Notes: generated from the sequence alone by a model not told the origin. Positions 17,548 to 27,050 are shown, counted from the stretch's first letter. The stretch: DNA of 64,000 nucleotides from Chondrinema litorale (GCF_026250525.1 NZ_CP111057.1:1-64000), one strand, 5' to 3'. Made by a program: numbers and translations.

Positions 17548-19512
17548 ATGAAAAAGCTATCTACTCTTTTAGTATCCTTTGTGGTATTTGGTGTATGTGT
17601 GTATTTGAGTGCTTTTACCAACAGGGAAACTGTTAAAGATGAAACACCAATATCATCAATACTTCAAGTTTATTATTCTGATTTATCTCAACTTACTTCT
17701 CAAGCAAAAGAACTCCACCAATCAGCAGAACAACTAGAAGCAAATAATCAAGAAACTGAAACCATTAGAAAAAAATTTAGGGCAAGTAAAAAGGCATTTA
17801 AAAAAGTGGAATACCTTGCCGAGCATCTCGATGGGCAGTATGTAAAAGATTATATCAATGGAGCGCCACTACCTTCTTTAGAAAGAAATTCTCCAAGCTT
17901 ATCTGTGCTAGAACCAGAAGGTTTACAAAGATTAGAAGAAGTAGTATATGAAGATGATCTTTATGCTAACAAAGCAACACTAACTGATCTTACAGGCAAA
18001 TTTGTTAAAAGCACAGAGATACTGGAATCGTATCAAAAGAAATATCTGGTAACAGACAGACATATTTTTGAGGCTGCCAGAATGCAGGTGCTAAGAATTG
18101 TTACTTTAGGAATTACCGGTTTTGATTCCCCTGTTTTAGCAAGTTCATTAGAAGATGCGGCTATTTCTATGCAAAGCACTTACGATGCAGTAAAAAACTA
18201 TTTCCCTTTAATGAAAAACAGGGAAGAAAGATATGATCTTCAATTGACTGAGGTTTTTGAAAACGCAATTAATTATTTAAAAGAAAATCGTGATTTTGAC
18301 ACTTTTGATAGAGCTGAGTTTATTAAAGAATATGCCAACCCAATTTTTAGCTTGCTATTAGATGCGCATCTTGCTTTTGGAATTGAAACTTGGTACGAGG
18401 CAGAAAGGCTGGATATTAAACACTCATTAAATTATTATGCTAAAAATATTTTCGACGAAGAGTTAATCAATCCATTTTACTTTACACAGGTAATTGAACC
18501 AAAATTTACACCTGAAGTATTAAACTTGGGTAAAACACTCTTTTTCGATCCTGCTTTGTCTAAAACCAATGAGCGTGCATGCGCCTCTTGCCACCAACCA
18601 TCAATAGGTTTTACAGATGGTTTGCCTAAAAGTATTGCCACAGGTTTCGAAGGAACAGTTGAGAGAAATTCTCCCACTTTGTTAAATGCGGTGTATGCAG
18701 ACCGATTCTTTTACGATCTGCGCTCAGAAGTTTTAGAGCTGCAACTCGATCATGTAATTACATCACACAAAGAGTTTAGCACAAACTATCTTGATCTTTT
18801 CGATAAACTTAAAAAGAGTGATGAGTATGTGGTTATGTTTAAAAAGGCATTTCCTGAGTATGAAAATGAACCGATTAAAAAATCATCGATTGCATTCTCT
18901 TTAGCGGCTTATGTTAAATCGTTAGCAAGTTTTAATTCTCCATTCGATAAATATATTAGAGGCGAAGTAGCAGATATTGATCCGGCAGTAAAAAATGGAT
19001 TCAACCTCTTTATGGGGAAAGCTGCTTGTGGAACTTGTCATTTTGCTCCGGTTTTTAATGGCAGTGTACCACCCTTTTACAAAGAGATAGAATCTGAAGT
19101 ATTAGGTGTGCCAAAAGAAAAAGAAATGACTACTTACGAGATTGATCCAGATTTGGGTAGATATTTTGGAGTAAATAAAGAAAAAGCCGATTTCTACAAG
19201 CATTCTTTTAAAACTGTAACGGTAAGAAATGCGGCCATTACAGCACCTTATATGCACAATGGAGTTTATGAGACTTTAGAAGAAGTAGTAGACTTTTATA
19301 ATAAAGGTGGGGGGGAAGGTTTAGGAATGGATATACCCAACCAAACCTTGCCTTTTGACTCATTAAGTTTGTCTCAAAGTGAACAAAAGGATATTGTTGC
19401 TTTTATGCAAGCGTTAACAGATACAACAGGTTTAACAAGTATTCCGAAAATTTTACCTAAATTTCCTGAAAGAATGGGCATTAATGGTAGAAAAATTGGA
19501 GGAGAATATTAA
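17548..19512 (+). CDS. di-heme cytochrome c peroxidase with helical N-terminal extension
   Basis: A 654-residue periplasmic protein of the CcpA/MauG family. Heme sites are CASCH (Cys345-His349) and CGTCH (Cys494-His498); FFDPALSKTNERAC and TVRNAAITAPYMHNG are classic CCP blocks. The CCP module fills only the C-terminal half. The first about 320 residues after a signal anchor are helical with charged heptads and resemble imelysin-type or cytochrome-accessory helical domains (not identified). Seven consecutive G (19309-19315) encode part of NKGGGEG. It sits between the T9SS PhoX-like gene and a small lipoprotein, suggesting a shared extracellular task. The redox substrate is unknown. Confidence 0.88.
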   Translation: MKKLSTLLVSFVVFGVCVYLSAFTNRETVKDETPISSILQVYYSDLSQLTSQAKELHQSAEQLEANNQETETIRKKFRASKKAFKKVEYLAEHLDGQYVKDYINGAPLPSLERNSPSLSVLEPEGLQRLEEVVYEDDLYANKATLTDLTGKFVKSTEILESYQKKYLVTDRHIFEAARMQVLRIVTLGITGFDSPVLASSLEDAAISMQSTYDAVKNYFPLMKNREERYDLQLTEVFENAINYLKENRDFDTFDRAEFIKEYANPIFSLLLDAHLAFGIETWYEAERLDIKHSLNYYAKNIFDEELINPFYFTQVIEPKFTPEVLNLGKTLFFDPALSKTNERACASCHQPSIGFTDGLPKSIATGFEGTVERNSPTLLNAVYADRFFYDLRSEVLELQLDHVITSHKEFSTNYLDLFDKLKKSDEYVVMFKKAFPEYENEPIKKSSIAFSLAAYVKSLASFNSPFDKYIRGEVADIDPAVKNGFNLFMGKAACGTCHFAPVFNGSVPPFYKEIESEVLGVPKEKEMTTYEIDPDLGRYFGVNKEKADFYKHSFKTVTVRNAAITAPYMHNGVYETLEEVVDFYNKGGGEGLGMDIPNQTLPFDSLSLSQSEQKDIVAFMQALTDTTGLTSIPKILPKFPERMGINGRKIGGEY

Positions 19513-19546
19513 TTTTAAAATATTATTTGATAACTAATAAAAAACA

Positions 19547-19990
19547 ATGAATCATTCAAAAAACCTTCTAAGCTTACTGGCTTTCTTCTTACTTGTTGCA
19601 TTGGTAGGATGTAAAGATGATGATGATCCTGAGCCAGAGCCGGTGTCGATAACACTAACACTTCAATCAGCAACTCTTGATGGTGAATCTTTCGATCCAA
19701 CTCCGGATTATACCCTTGTTGTAACTTTTGATAAAGATGGTAACCCAGATGGTTATACTGCTTCTGGTTCTGCTACTTACCAGCCATCTATCGGTACTTC
19801 AGGTACTTTTAGCATTACAGGTAGTGTAGTAACTTTTACAAGCGGTTCTGATACCAGAGACGTAACCATTAGCAGCGGTACGCTTAACAATGAAACAGTA
19901 AGTGTTTCTTTACAATGGGAACTTACAAAGCTAGACGACGAAGTGCCTGCTGACGATGCTGGTACTTACGTATACAACATGGCGAAATAA
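19547..19990 (+). CDS. small lipoprotein with Asp-rich linker
   Basis: A 147-residue protein. The signal peptide ends in lipobox LVGC, followed by the acidic linker KDDDDPEPEP typical of surface-exposed Bacteroidetes lipoproteins. One beta-sandwich-like domain follows (SITLTLQSATLDGE; GTFSITGSVVTFTSG), reminiscent of small Ig-like lipoproteins. It lies 34 bp after the peroxidase stop and is probably the last gene of that operon, as a hairpin terminator follows. Function unknown. Confidence 0.72.
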   Translation: MNHSKNLLSLLAFFLLVALVGCKDDDDPEPEPVSITLTLQSATLDGESFDPTPDYTLVVTFDKDGNPDGYTASGSATYQPSIGTSGTFSITGSVVTFTSGSDTRDVTISSGTLNNETVSVSLQWELTKLDDEVPADDAGTYVYNMAK

Positions 19991-20006
19991 AAATAAATGA
20001 AAGCCC

Positions 20007-20062
20007 AAACCTCTTGATGCTTCTGGTAAGTTTAAACCTGATGTATCAGAGGTTTTTCTTTT
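20007..20062 (+). terminator. intrinsic terminator
   Basis: Arm AAACCTCTTGAT pairs with ATCAGAGGTTT (one bulged T) across a 22-24 base loop and is followed by TTCTTTTTT. It ends the PhoX/peroxidase/lipoprotein block. Confidence 0.7.
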
Positions 20063-20099
20063 TTATTATATCTTCAAGCATTCAATTAATTCTAATCGT

Positions 20100-21176
20100 A
20101 TGACTGAAGATATTTTTATTTTTGATGCTCACCTAGATTTATCGATGAACGCTGTTGAGTGGAATCGAGATTTAAGGTGGCAAGTGGAAGAGATTCGACA
20201 AAGTGAAAAAGGACTAACCGATAAACCAGACAGAGCGAAAGGAACGGTAACTTTACCTGAACTCAGAAAAGGAAATGTAGGAATGGTAGTGGCAACCCAA
20301 ATTGCCCGCTATGTTAAAAAAGGCAGTAAACTTCCTGGCTGGCATTCTCCCGAACAAGCTTACGCCATGACCCAAGCCCAACTGGCATGGTACAAAGCCA
20401 TGGAATCTGCAGGAGAGATGTTGCAGATTACAGATAAAGCTAGCCTCACAAAACATCTTAAAAATTGGGAAAACGATAAAGAAAACCAACCAATAGGCTA
20501 TATGCTTAGTTTGGAAGGTGCCGACTCAATTGTAGACATAAGTTATGTGGAAAAAGCCTATAAGCAAGGGTTAAGAGCAATTGGTCCTGCGCACTATGGC
20601 CCCGGAACTTATGCACAAGGTACAGACGCTACTGGCGGAATTGGTGAGAAAGGAAAAGCTTTGCTCAAAGAGATGGAGCGTTTAAATATTATTTTGGATG
20701 CTACCCACCTGTGTGATGATAGTTTTTGGGAAGCATTAGATAATTTTAATGGACATGTTTGGGCAAGCCACAATAACTGTCGCAAGTTTGTGAACCATAA
20801 CAGACAATATTCCGACGAGCAAATTAAGGTTTTGATTGAACGTGGAGCTGTAATTGGTGCTGCGCTTGATGCTTGGATGTTAGTGCCGAATTGGGTGAGG
20901 GGAGAGTCAACACCAGAAAGTACAGGTGCTTGCCTCGAAAACGTGATTGATAATATCGATCATATTTGTCAGTTGGCTGGTAATACTAATCATGCGGCAA
21001 TCGGTTCTGATCTTGATGGTGCTTTTGGTATCGAGCAAACGCCAAAAGATTTAAATACTATTGCAGATTTGCAGAAGATTCCGGCAATGCTTTCTAAAAG
21101 AGGTTATACAGAAGAAGACATTAAAAAGATAATGCATCAAAACTGGATTGACTTTTTATTGAAGGCATGGAGTTGA
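20100..21176 (+). CDS. M19 family membrane dipeptidase (renal-dipeptidase type)
   Basis: A 358-residue zinc dipeptidase of the amidohydrolase fold. Metal-binding HLD is at residues 11-13, the bridging Glu is in LSLEGAD, ATHLCDDSFW and ASHNNCRK supply further His ligands, and GSDLDG carries the final Asp. There is no signal peptide, so it should be cytoplasmic. M19 enzymes often hydrolyse dipeptides with a D-residue at the C-terminal side. It converges on a D-threonine-aldolase/D-serine-dehydratase-like gene plus RidA, so a D-amino-acid or peptidoglycan-peptide salvage role is a reasonable inference. Confidence 0.9.
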   Translation: MTEDIFIFDAHLDLSMNAVEWNRDLRWQVEEIRQSEKGLTDKPDRAKGTVTLPELRKGNVGMVVATQIARYVKKGSKLPGWHSPEQAYAMTQAQLAWYKAMESAGEMLQITDKASLTKHLKNWENDKENQPIGYMLSLEGADSIVDISYVEKAYKQGLRAIGPAHYGPGTYAQGTDATGGIGEKGKALLKEMERLNIILDATHLCDDSFWEALDNFNGHVWASHNNCRKFVNHNRQYSDEQIKVLIERGAVIGAALDAWMLVPNWVRGESTPESTGACLENVIDNIDHICQLAGNTNHAAIGSDLDGAFGIEQTPKDLNTIADLQKIPAMLSKRGYTEEDIKKIMHQNWIDFLLKAWS

Positions 21177-21188
21177 AAATAATATCAA

Positions 21189-21220
21189 TTATAATCGGGT
21201 TTATACCAACCCGATTATAA
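21189..21220. terminator. bidirectional terminator
   Basis: A perfect 13-bp stem (21189-21201 / 21208-21220, 6-base loop) lies exactly between the stop codons of the convergent M19 dipeptidase and aldolase-like genes. Confidence 0.82.
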
Positions 21221-22324
21221 TTATAAACTAATGCTTCGTTTCCTACCAGCAATTGCCCATTTATCAGTCACTTGATTGTTTTCAATCACTACTGCTTCAT
21301 CATACAAAGCACAACTGGGGCAAATATGAATCGGTAATACATAAAGTACAGCACCGATTTCTAACTTTTCATCTGTTTTCAATACCATATGCTCTTCACT
21401 TTGGAAGAGAACTTCTGCATCTGGCAAGTTTAGAAATGTTACTCTAGGTAATGGGTTTTCTGAAGCTACTGCTTTGTAACCTAAATCGATGCAGATTGTA
21501 TTTGTTTGAGGTTTAGAAACTACTCTGGCAAGCAAAAGTGCACCAAATTCAAATTGCAGGTCAGGGAATTTTTTGTGGTAACCTTCATCCCATAATAAGC
21601 TCGTACCCGGACTCGCCAACACACCCTCGTGTTGGATGTAAAACGGAAATGTACTTGTGCCACCTGCTATAATTGGCAACTTAGTATTCGTTGATTTCTC
21701 CAATTGATCTCTATCCGCTTTTACCGGTTCAAATACTTCGGCTGCACGTTTAAACCTTGTTGCTTTATCACTATCATAGATATGCCCATCGTATGCATGA
21801 AAGCCCTTGATTAAGATACTTGGAAGGTTACTAGCCGAATGAAAAAAAGCTTGCAAGTTTTCTATGTTCACACCTGTACGATGCATGCCAACATCAACAT
21901 CAATCCAGACACAAGCACTTTGGTTATCTGCTGAAAAAGCAGCCGATAATTGATCGGCACCAATTTGGTTGTCGATTAATGTGGAAAATTGCGTGCTTTT
22001 AAATTGATTGCAAAGTTGTTTAAATCGCTCAACTTTAGGCCCAATAGCAGGGTAGGCAAGTAAAATTTCACTAGCCCCTGCCTGAGCTGCCATTTCAGCT
22101 TCGGCTATTGTAGCGCATTTAAAGCGCTTTATTCCCTTTTGTAGCTGCATTTTAACAACAGCCTCCATTTTATGGGTTTTTACATGCGGGAATAGCTTTT
22201 CTGCATCACCAGCTATATTCAACATTTTATCTATATTTTGCTGAATATGCGCCGGATATACTACCAAAGCCGGAGAGTCAATTTTATCAACCTGATCAAT
22301 TTCATACCAAGGTTTTGCAGACAT
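21221..22324 (-). CDS. D-threonine aldolase / D-serine dehydratase-like PLP enzyme
   Basis: A 367-residue fold-type III PLP protein (alanine-racemase N-terminal-like TIM barrel). The PLP lysine is in PHVKTHK (Lys49). The barrel blocks KCATIAEAEMAAQAGA and VDVGMHRTGV are typical, and the C-terminal domain has the HICPSC sequence that provides the His and Cys zinc ligands of eukaryotic-type D-serine dehydratases. The same family includes D-threonine aldolases, so activity on D-Ser versus D-Thr is undecided. RidA is encoded 8 bp upstream; RidA removes the 2-aminoacrylate released by PLP dehydratases, which slightly favours a dehydratase. Confidence 0.85.
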   Translation of the reverse strand: MSAKPWYEIDQVDKIDSPALVVYPAHIQQNIDKMLNIAGDAEKLFPHVKTHKMEAVVKMQLQKGIKRFKCATIAEAEMAAQAGASEILLAYPAIGPKVERFKQLCNQFKSTQFSTLIDNQIGADQLSAAFSADNQSACVWIDVDVGMHRTGVNIENLQAFFHSASNLPSILIKGFHAYDGHIYDSDKATRFKRAAEVFEPVKADRDQLEKSTNTKLPIIAGGTSTFPFYIQHEGVLASPGTSLLWDEGYHKKFPDLQFEFGALLLARVVSKPQTNTICIDLGYKAVASENPLPRVTFLNLPDAEVLFQSEEHMVLKTDEKLEIGAVLYVLPIHICPSCALYDEAVVIENNQVTDKWAIAGRKRSISL

Positions 22325-22332
22325 AATTTCTA

Positions 22333-22803
22333 TTAAGCTAATTCAAATACTGCTTCAATTTCTACTGGAATGTTATCTGGCAAAGAACCCATACCCACTG
22401 CACTTCTTACACCAATGCCATTTTCAGTACCGAAAACATCAGCAAATAACTCACTACATCCATTAATTACAAAAGGGTGTTTTTCAAACTCAGCAACTGC
22501 ATTCACCATTCCTAAAACTTTTACTACTCTTTTAATTTTGGTGAGGCTACCTAAGTTTTCTTTTAGGGTAGAAAGTATAGCCAAACCTACCTGACGAGCA
22601 GCTAGTTTTGCTTCGTCTTGGTCCATATCTACGCCCACTTTCCCGATTATCAGGCTGCCATCTTCTTGTACAGTTCCGTGTCCAGAAACATATATAAAGT
22701 TATCTACGATTAAATATGGCTTATAAACTCCTAATGGTTTTGGAGCAGGTGGAAGGGTTAAATTCAGGTTCTTTATTTGTTCGTCAGGGTTAAGATTGCT
22801 CAT
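22333..22803 (-). CDS. RidA family protein
   Basis: A 156-residue YjgF/YER057c/UK114-family protein. RidA deaminases hydrolyse reactive enamine/imine intermediates such as 2-aminoacrylate. Seen: the LGVYKPYLIVDNFIYVSG start, the conserved Arg in GVRSAVGMGSLPDN (equivalent to Arg105 of RidA, which holds the substrate carboxylate) and the final VEIEAVFEL strand. It is longer than typical 128-residue RidA because of an N-terminal extension, as in the YjgH/YoaB-like branch. It is the first gene of a two-gene operon with the PLP enzyme. Confidence 0.9.
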   Translation of the reverse strand: MSNLNPDEQIKNLNLTLPPAPKPLGVYKPYLIVDNFIYVSGHGTVQEDGSLIIGKVGVDMDQDEAKLAARQVGLAILSTLKENLGSLTKIKRVVKVLGMVNAVAEFEKHPFVINGCSELFADVFGTENGIGVRSAVGMGSLPDNIPVEIEAVFELA

Positions 22804-23099
22804 CGATGATGTATTTAGTATGATACAAAAATTTTAAAATGACGCTAAAGATAAGTATCAAAATTTAATAGTAAAGTCGAATTTATGAATATGTGCTTTT
22901 GTTACCCTTTTAGTGATATTTTTTATTAACCAGCAATGAACAAGATAAAACCCTAGCCAAACCAAATTATGCATTATTTAAAAGTTAAGTCATAATAGGC
23001 TTTAATTATTCATACTATGGCAAAGAATACTTAAAACAGCATTTGGGTACAAGTTAAGGTGAATCTTTTCCTTTGCACAAACGACAAAACTTACAGCGC

Positions 23100-24074
23100 A
23101 TGAAGCTATCTATTGTGATTCCTCTAATGAACGAAGAGGACAATATTTACCCGCTTATAACTAATGTAAGAAAGGCACTAAAAGGATTTGATTATGAATT
23201 AATCTTGGTGGATGATGGCTCATCTGACCAAACAGTGTCTAGAATTAAAGCGCAAGCTGATCCTAATGTTAAATTATTGGTTTTTTATAAAAACTACGGG
23301 CAAACAACCGCCATGTCGGCAGGTATTGAAGCCGCAAGTGGCGATTATATTATAACCATGGACGGTGACCTGCAAAACGACCCAACAGATATTCCAGTAA
23401 TGCTGGAAAAGTTAATGTCTGAAGGTTGGGATGTAGTAGCAGGTAGAAGATTAAAAAGGCAAGATGGTATGCTTTTGAGAAAAGTACCAAGTAAAATTGC
23501 TAATAAACTCATTCAGAGATTAACTGGAATCAAAATTCACGATTACGGTTGTACCCTTAAAATTTTCACCAAAGACATAGCCAAAGACCTTGGCCTTTAT
23601 GGAGAGCTGCACCGCTTTATTCCAGTATTAGCACACCTACAAGGTGCCCGCATTACTGAGATGAATGTAAAGCACCATGCGAGAGTACATGGCACTTCTA
23701 AATATGGTTTGGGCAGAACCTTTAAGGTAATGAGTGATTTATTCCTCATGGTTTTCCTTAAAAAATACATGCAGAAACCCATTCACTTTTTCGGGCCTAT
23801 AGGTTTGGGAAGCTTGGCTATTGGTATGTTAATTAATATTTATTTATTTGCAGAGAAAATAATGGGTAATGATATATGGGGTAGACCTCTGCTTTTATTA
23901 GGTATTATGCTGGTTTTAGGAGGTATTCAGTTTCTTACTTTCGGTTTAATTATGGAAGTGAATATGCGTACTTACTACGAATCTCAAGATAAAAAGCCTT
24001 ACAGAGTCAGAGAGGTATTTCAAGGAGGTTCAGATGATGCAAAAAGTATAAAGCCTTCTAAAGTCTTATTCTAG
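23100..24074 (+). CDS. glycosyltransferase family 2, polyprenyl-phosphate sugar synthase type
   Basis: A 324-residue GT-A enzyme resembling DPM1/GtrB/ArnC, which loads a sugar onto undecaprenyl phosphate. The N-terminus reads LSIVIPLMNEEDN, with LVDDGSSDQT at 37-46 and acidic metal motif MDGDLQNDP at 87-95. A C-terminal pair of transmembrane helices (FFGPIGLGSLAIGMLI and LLLLGIMLVLGGIQFL) is the usual anchor. A TTG at 23073 would extend it by nine residues; the ATG at 23100 lies right before the first beta strand and is preferred. The next gene, a GT39-type transferase, would use its lipid-linked product. Confidence 0.9.
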   Translation: MKLSIVIPLMNEEDNIYPLITNVRKALKGFDYELILVDDGSSDQTVSRIKAQADPNVKLLVFYKNYGQTTAMSAGIEAASGDYIITMDGDLQNDPTDIPVMLEKLMSEGWDVVAGRRLKRQDGMLLRKVPSKIANKLIQRLTGIKIHDYGCTLKIFTKDIAKDLGLYGELHRFIPVLAHLQGARITEMNVKHHARVHGTSKYGLGRTFKVMSDLFLMVFLKKYMQKPIHFFGPIGLGSLAIGMLINIYLFAEKIMGNDIWGRPLLLLGIMLVLGGIQFLTFGLIMEVNMRTYYESQDKKPYRVREVFQGGSDDAKSIKPSKVLF

Positions 24075-24110
24075 CATTGTAAAAGAAGATAAAGTTCCGA
24101 CGATCTATTA

Positions 24111-25700
24111 ATGAAAAAAACAGCAGTTTATCTTGCAATATTGGCACTAGTAGCCTTTTCGGCTAACATTTGGGGTACAGACATTTACATGTACGATGAA
24201 GTGAAGAATGCACAATGTGCCCGAGAAATGTATCATTCTGGCAATTATCTGGTGCCATATTTTAATGGTGAACTGCGCGTAGATAAACCCCCATTACATT
24301 ATTTTTTTATGATACTGGCATATCAAATCTTCGGGTTTGGTGCTTTTGGAGCCAGAATTTTTTCAGCTTTGTTTGGGGTTTGTACAGTACTCGGGACTTA
24401 CTTCTTCTCTAAAAAATATCTGGGTGAAACGGCTGCCTTATTTGCAGGAGTTGCTTTGGTATGCTCAATTCAAGTAGCTACGCAGTTTCATATGGCTACA
24501 CCAGACCCTTATCTCATTACGCTGGTGAGTTTGGCCTTGTTTAGTTACTATCGGGGTTATGAGGAGAAGAAATTTAAATGGTATCTGGGAGCTTATGTAT
24601 TACTGGCTTTTGCCACATTGGCGAAAGGACCAGTTGCTTTGTTGCTACCTGGCATTATCGTACTGCTGTTTTTGTTTTTAGAAGGTGAGCTCAATGTAAA
24701 GAATATACTTTCTTTAAAACCAGTGCTGGCAATAGGTCTCATTTTGCTAATTGCGGCTCCTTGGTTTTTAGCAGTGCATTTCGTAACTGATGGTGAATGG
24801 ACAATCGGTTTTTTTATTAAACATAACCTGCAACGTTATTCCGATCCGATGGAAGGGCATGGAGCTCCTTTCTTTATGTCATTGGTTTATGTAATTACAG
24901 GTTTGCTACCGCTGAGTGTGTTATTGCCACAGAGTTTAATCTTTGCATTTAAAGAAAGAAAGCAGAACAGTTTTGTACAACTCTGTTTGGTTACAGTAAC
25001 AGTGTTTGTGGGTTTCTTTGCTTTTTCAGGAACAATTTTGCCGAGTTATCCCGCTCCGTGTTTGCCTTTTGCCGCTGCTTTAATTGGCTATTTTATTCAA
25101 CAAAAAAAAGAAGCCTTCCAAATAAAAAGGCTAGATATACAGATTAGTTACTGGATGATCTTCCTCATCGCATTGGCATTACCAATCGCAGCTTATTTCG
25201 GATTAAAAGCGGAGAGTTATTTAGCAGAAACTGCTTATGTAGGCACTTACTTAATTGTATTTCCAATAGGAGCTATTGCTGTGTTATTTCTCTTTTACAA
25301 AAGCAAAATTCAGCAAAGTTTAATAGCATTGGCAATCACATTCTTTATAGGTACTGCGGTAATACACTTTGTCGCTTATCCAAAAATCGACAAGATAAAC
25401 CCAGTGGCAGTTTGTTTCCCACATATCGATAAGCAAGTGCCAGTAGTAGCTTACAAGCAAATGAATCCCGCTTTTGTCATTCCTGTTGGAGCTCCTGTTA
25501 ATCAGTTTGAACATATATCGGAGTTAAAAACCTTTATGAAAGATGAAAAGAGGTTTTATCTGATTTCGAGGAAAAAGTATTTTGATGAGCTTGAAGCTGT
25601 TTCCGGTTTAAAATTGGTGGTAAGTCAGCACGAACTTTTCGAAAGGCCAGAAGCTACTTTGTATGAGTTCAATCAGTTGCATGTAGAAGCAGGGAGGTAG
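24111..25700 (+). CDS. ArnT/PMT-like glycosyltransferase (GT39/GT83 type)
   Basis: A 529-residue polytopic protein that should transfer a sugar from polyprenyl phosphate to lipid A or another envelope acceptor. About 11-12 transmembrane helices are visible. The first periplasmic loop has the hallmark acidic pair in YMYDEVKNAQCARE (Asp29-Glu30), followed by LRVDKPPLHYF, a strong ArnT-family signature. The soluble C-terminal domain is short. It begins 36 bp after the GT2 gene, an arnC-arnT-like pair. The donor sugar is not known. Confidence 0.88.
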   Translation: MKKTAVYLAILALVAFSANIWGTDIYMYDEVKNAQCAREMYHSGNYLVPYFNGELRVDKPPLHYFFMILAYQIFGFGAFGARIFSALFGVCTVLGTYFFSKKYLGETAALFAGVALVCSIQVATQFHMATPDPYLITLVSLALFSYYRGYEEKKFKWYLGAYVLLAFATLAKGPVALLLPGIIVLLFLFLEGELNVKNILSLKPVLAIGLILLIAAPWFLAVHFVTDGEWTIGFFIKHNLQRYSDPMEGHGAPFFMSLVYVITGLLPLSVLLPQSLIFAFKERKQNSFVQLCLVTVTVFVGFFAFSGTILPSYPAPCLPFAAALIGYFIQQKKEAFQIKRLDIQISYWMIFLIALALPIAAYFGLKAESYLAETAYVGTYLIVFPIGAIAVLFLFYKSKIQQSLIALAITFFIGTAVIHFVAYPKIDKINPVAVCFPHIDKQVPVVAYKQMNPAFVIPVGAPVNQFEHISELKTFMKDEKRFYLISRKKYFDELEAVSGLKLVVSQHELFERPEATLYEFNQLHVEAGR

Positions 25701-25821
25701 CGTATTTGAGTGCTAATTTAAAAGTTTTGTTAGCAGTTAGAGGCGTTTATATATCAGAGGCAACCTGTTGAGTATTCTTGGCATCTACATTCAAAAAGTT
25801 TGCTCAAATTATTTCTGACTT

Positions 25822-26262
25822 ATGAATGATTACCTCACAACTGCTACTACATCTCATTATTCTGTTAGAGTGCCAAATTGGAGACTTCATATAATGAGAG
25901 GTCTATTTTTTCTGAACTTTATCAGCTTAGCATTTGATAATTGGTCAATAATTTTCTTCCCTGAAGAACAAATGGATACCCTTACAGGTGTAACAATTAG
26001 TTTTTGGGCTGCTTTTTCACTACTTAATTTACTTGGAATCCGATTTCCACTGAAATTTATACCTATTCTACTACTTCAGTTGCTGTACAAATCTGCTTGG
26101 ATTATTGGCACATATCTCCCCGCTAAAAATTCTGGTTTATTAGATGAAAACCTCAACTCCTTTTTCTGGGTTTGCGTAACTGGTATTGTTCTGAACCTTT
26201 TGATTATACCTTGGAAGTTTGTTTATGTCGATTACTTTAAAAACTTTTTAAGGTTTAGGTAA
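25822..26262 (+). CDS. hypothetical membrane protein
   Basis: A 146-residue protein with about four hydrophobic helices (GLFFLNFISLAF, VTISFWAAFSLLNLLG, FIPILLLQLLYKSAWII, FFWVCVTGIVLNLLIIPW). It resembles small Bacteroidetes membrane proteins of unknown role. It starts 121 bp after the GT39-type gene and may or may not share its transcript. No catalytic motif is visible. Confidence 0.65.
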   Translation: MNDYLTTATTSHYSVRVPNWRLHIMRGLFFLNFISLAFDNWSIIFFPEEQMDTLTGVTISFWAAFSLLNLLGIRFPLKFIPILLLQLLYKSAWIIGTYLPAKNSGLLDENLNSFFWVCVTGIVLNLLIIPWKFVYVDYFKNFLRFR

Positions 26263-26291
26263 ATAACTACTCTAATTATAGATATAAAGCC

Positions 26292-26332
26292 ATAAAAAAA
26301 GCCACCTATTGAGATAAACCCTATAAGTGACT
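26292..26332 (-). terminator. intrinsic terminator of the PAP2 gene
   Basis: On the minus strand a 10-bp stem (AGTCACTTAT / ATAGGTGGCT, G-U pairs included) is followed by TTTTTTTATGG. It lies 28 bp past the PAP2 stop. Confidence 0.65.
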
Positions 26333-26360
26333 ATATATAAAAAAGGATACTTGGTAAGTA

Positions 26361-27050
26361 TTATGCGTTTTGTTTGAACAGCTTGCTGCCCAAGAATAGC
26401 TTTCTCACTTTAAGTAAAGAAGCTTTAAATGCAATTTCTGTATCAGGATAGTAATTTACAAGTATTAGCCAAGGAATATGTACAGAAAGTGTCCCGATAA
26501 GGGCGCCTACCATTACATCAATGTAAAAATGTTGTAAGAGATACATTCTCGAATAAGCCACCAAAGCAGCTCCTATTAAGAAAACAACAGATAAGCGCTT
26601 CTTTTGAAAAATTAAAGATAGAAAAACGGCTATCACAAAAGCGGTTGCAGTGTGGCCAGAAGGAAAGCTTCTAGATGAATGCACATCTACTCCTTGGGTA
26701 AAATGCAGTATGATGTTATCACTAAAGTAGGCAATGGGTCTGGGTGCATCTGCAAATAATATCTTCTTAAATACAAATACAGCAATACCATGCAACAGCG
26801 CAGAGATCACTAAGATAAAAGCATAGTATTGTCTAATACTTAATGCAATTATCAATACAGGTATTAAGAAAAGCCCATCTCCAAGATTGGTGAATAACTT
26901 AAAGAATACATCTTGCACAGAGTTGAAATTAGAATTTGCCAGAAGTACAATATCTCCTTTGTTGATAAAAGGCAACAAGGCAAAACCCACAAGAAAAAAA
27001 ACGATGTATAGCTTTGAGAGAAAGTTAAAAAACGTGGTCTTTAGTAACAT
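26361..27050 (-). CDS. PAP2 superfamily phosphatase
   Basis: A 229-residue integral-membrane lipid phosphatase. All three signature parts are present: K-x6-RP (Lys96 to Arg104-Pro105 region KKILFADAPRP), PSGH (130-133) and SR-x5-H-x3-D (Arg168, His174, Asp178). Five to six transmembrane helices are visible. Family members dephosphorylate undecaprenyl pyrophosphate, phosphatidic acid or lipid A. Its place next to a lipid-linked glycosyltransferase pair fits carrier-lipid recycling, but this is inference. Monocistronic. Confidence 0.9.
   Translation of the reverse strand: MLLKTTFFNFLSKLYIVFFLVGFALLPFINKGDIVLLANSNFNSVQDVFFKLFTNLGDGLFLIPVLIIALSIRQYYAFILVISALLHGIAVFVFKKILFADAPRPIAYFSDNIILHFTQGVDVHSSRSFPSGHTATAFVIAVFLSLIFQKKRLSVVFLIGAALVAYSRMYLLQHFYIDVMVGALIGTLSVHIPWLILVNYYPDTEIAFKASLLKVRKLFLGSKLFKQNA

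Noticed and set aside
23073..23099. TTG-initiated extension of the GT2 gene
   Set aside because: The extra residues precede the first beta strand of the fold and are poor; ATG 23100 fits the family.
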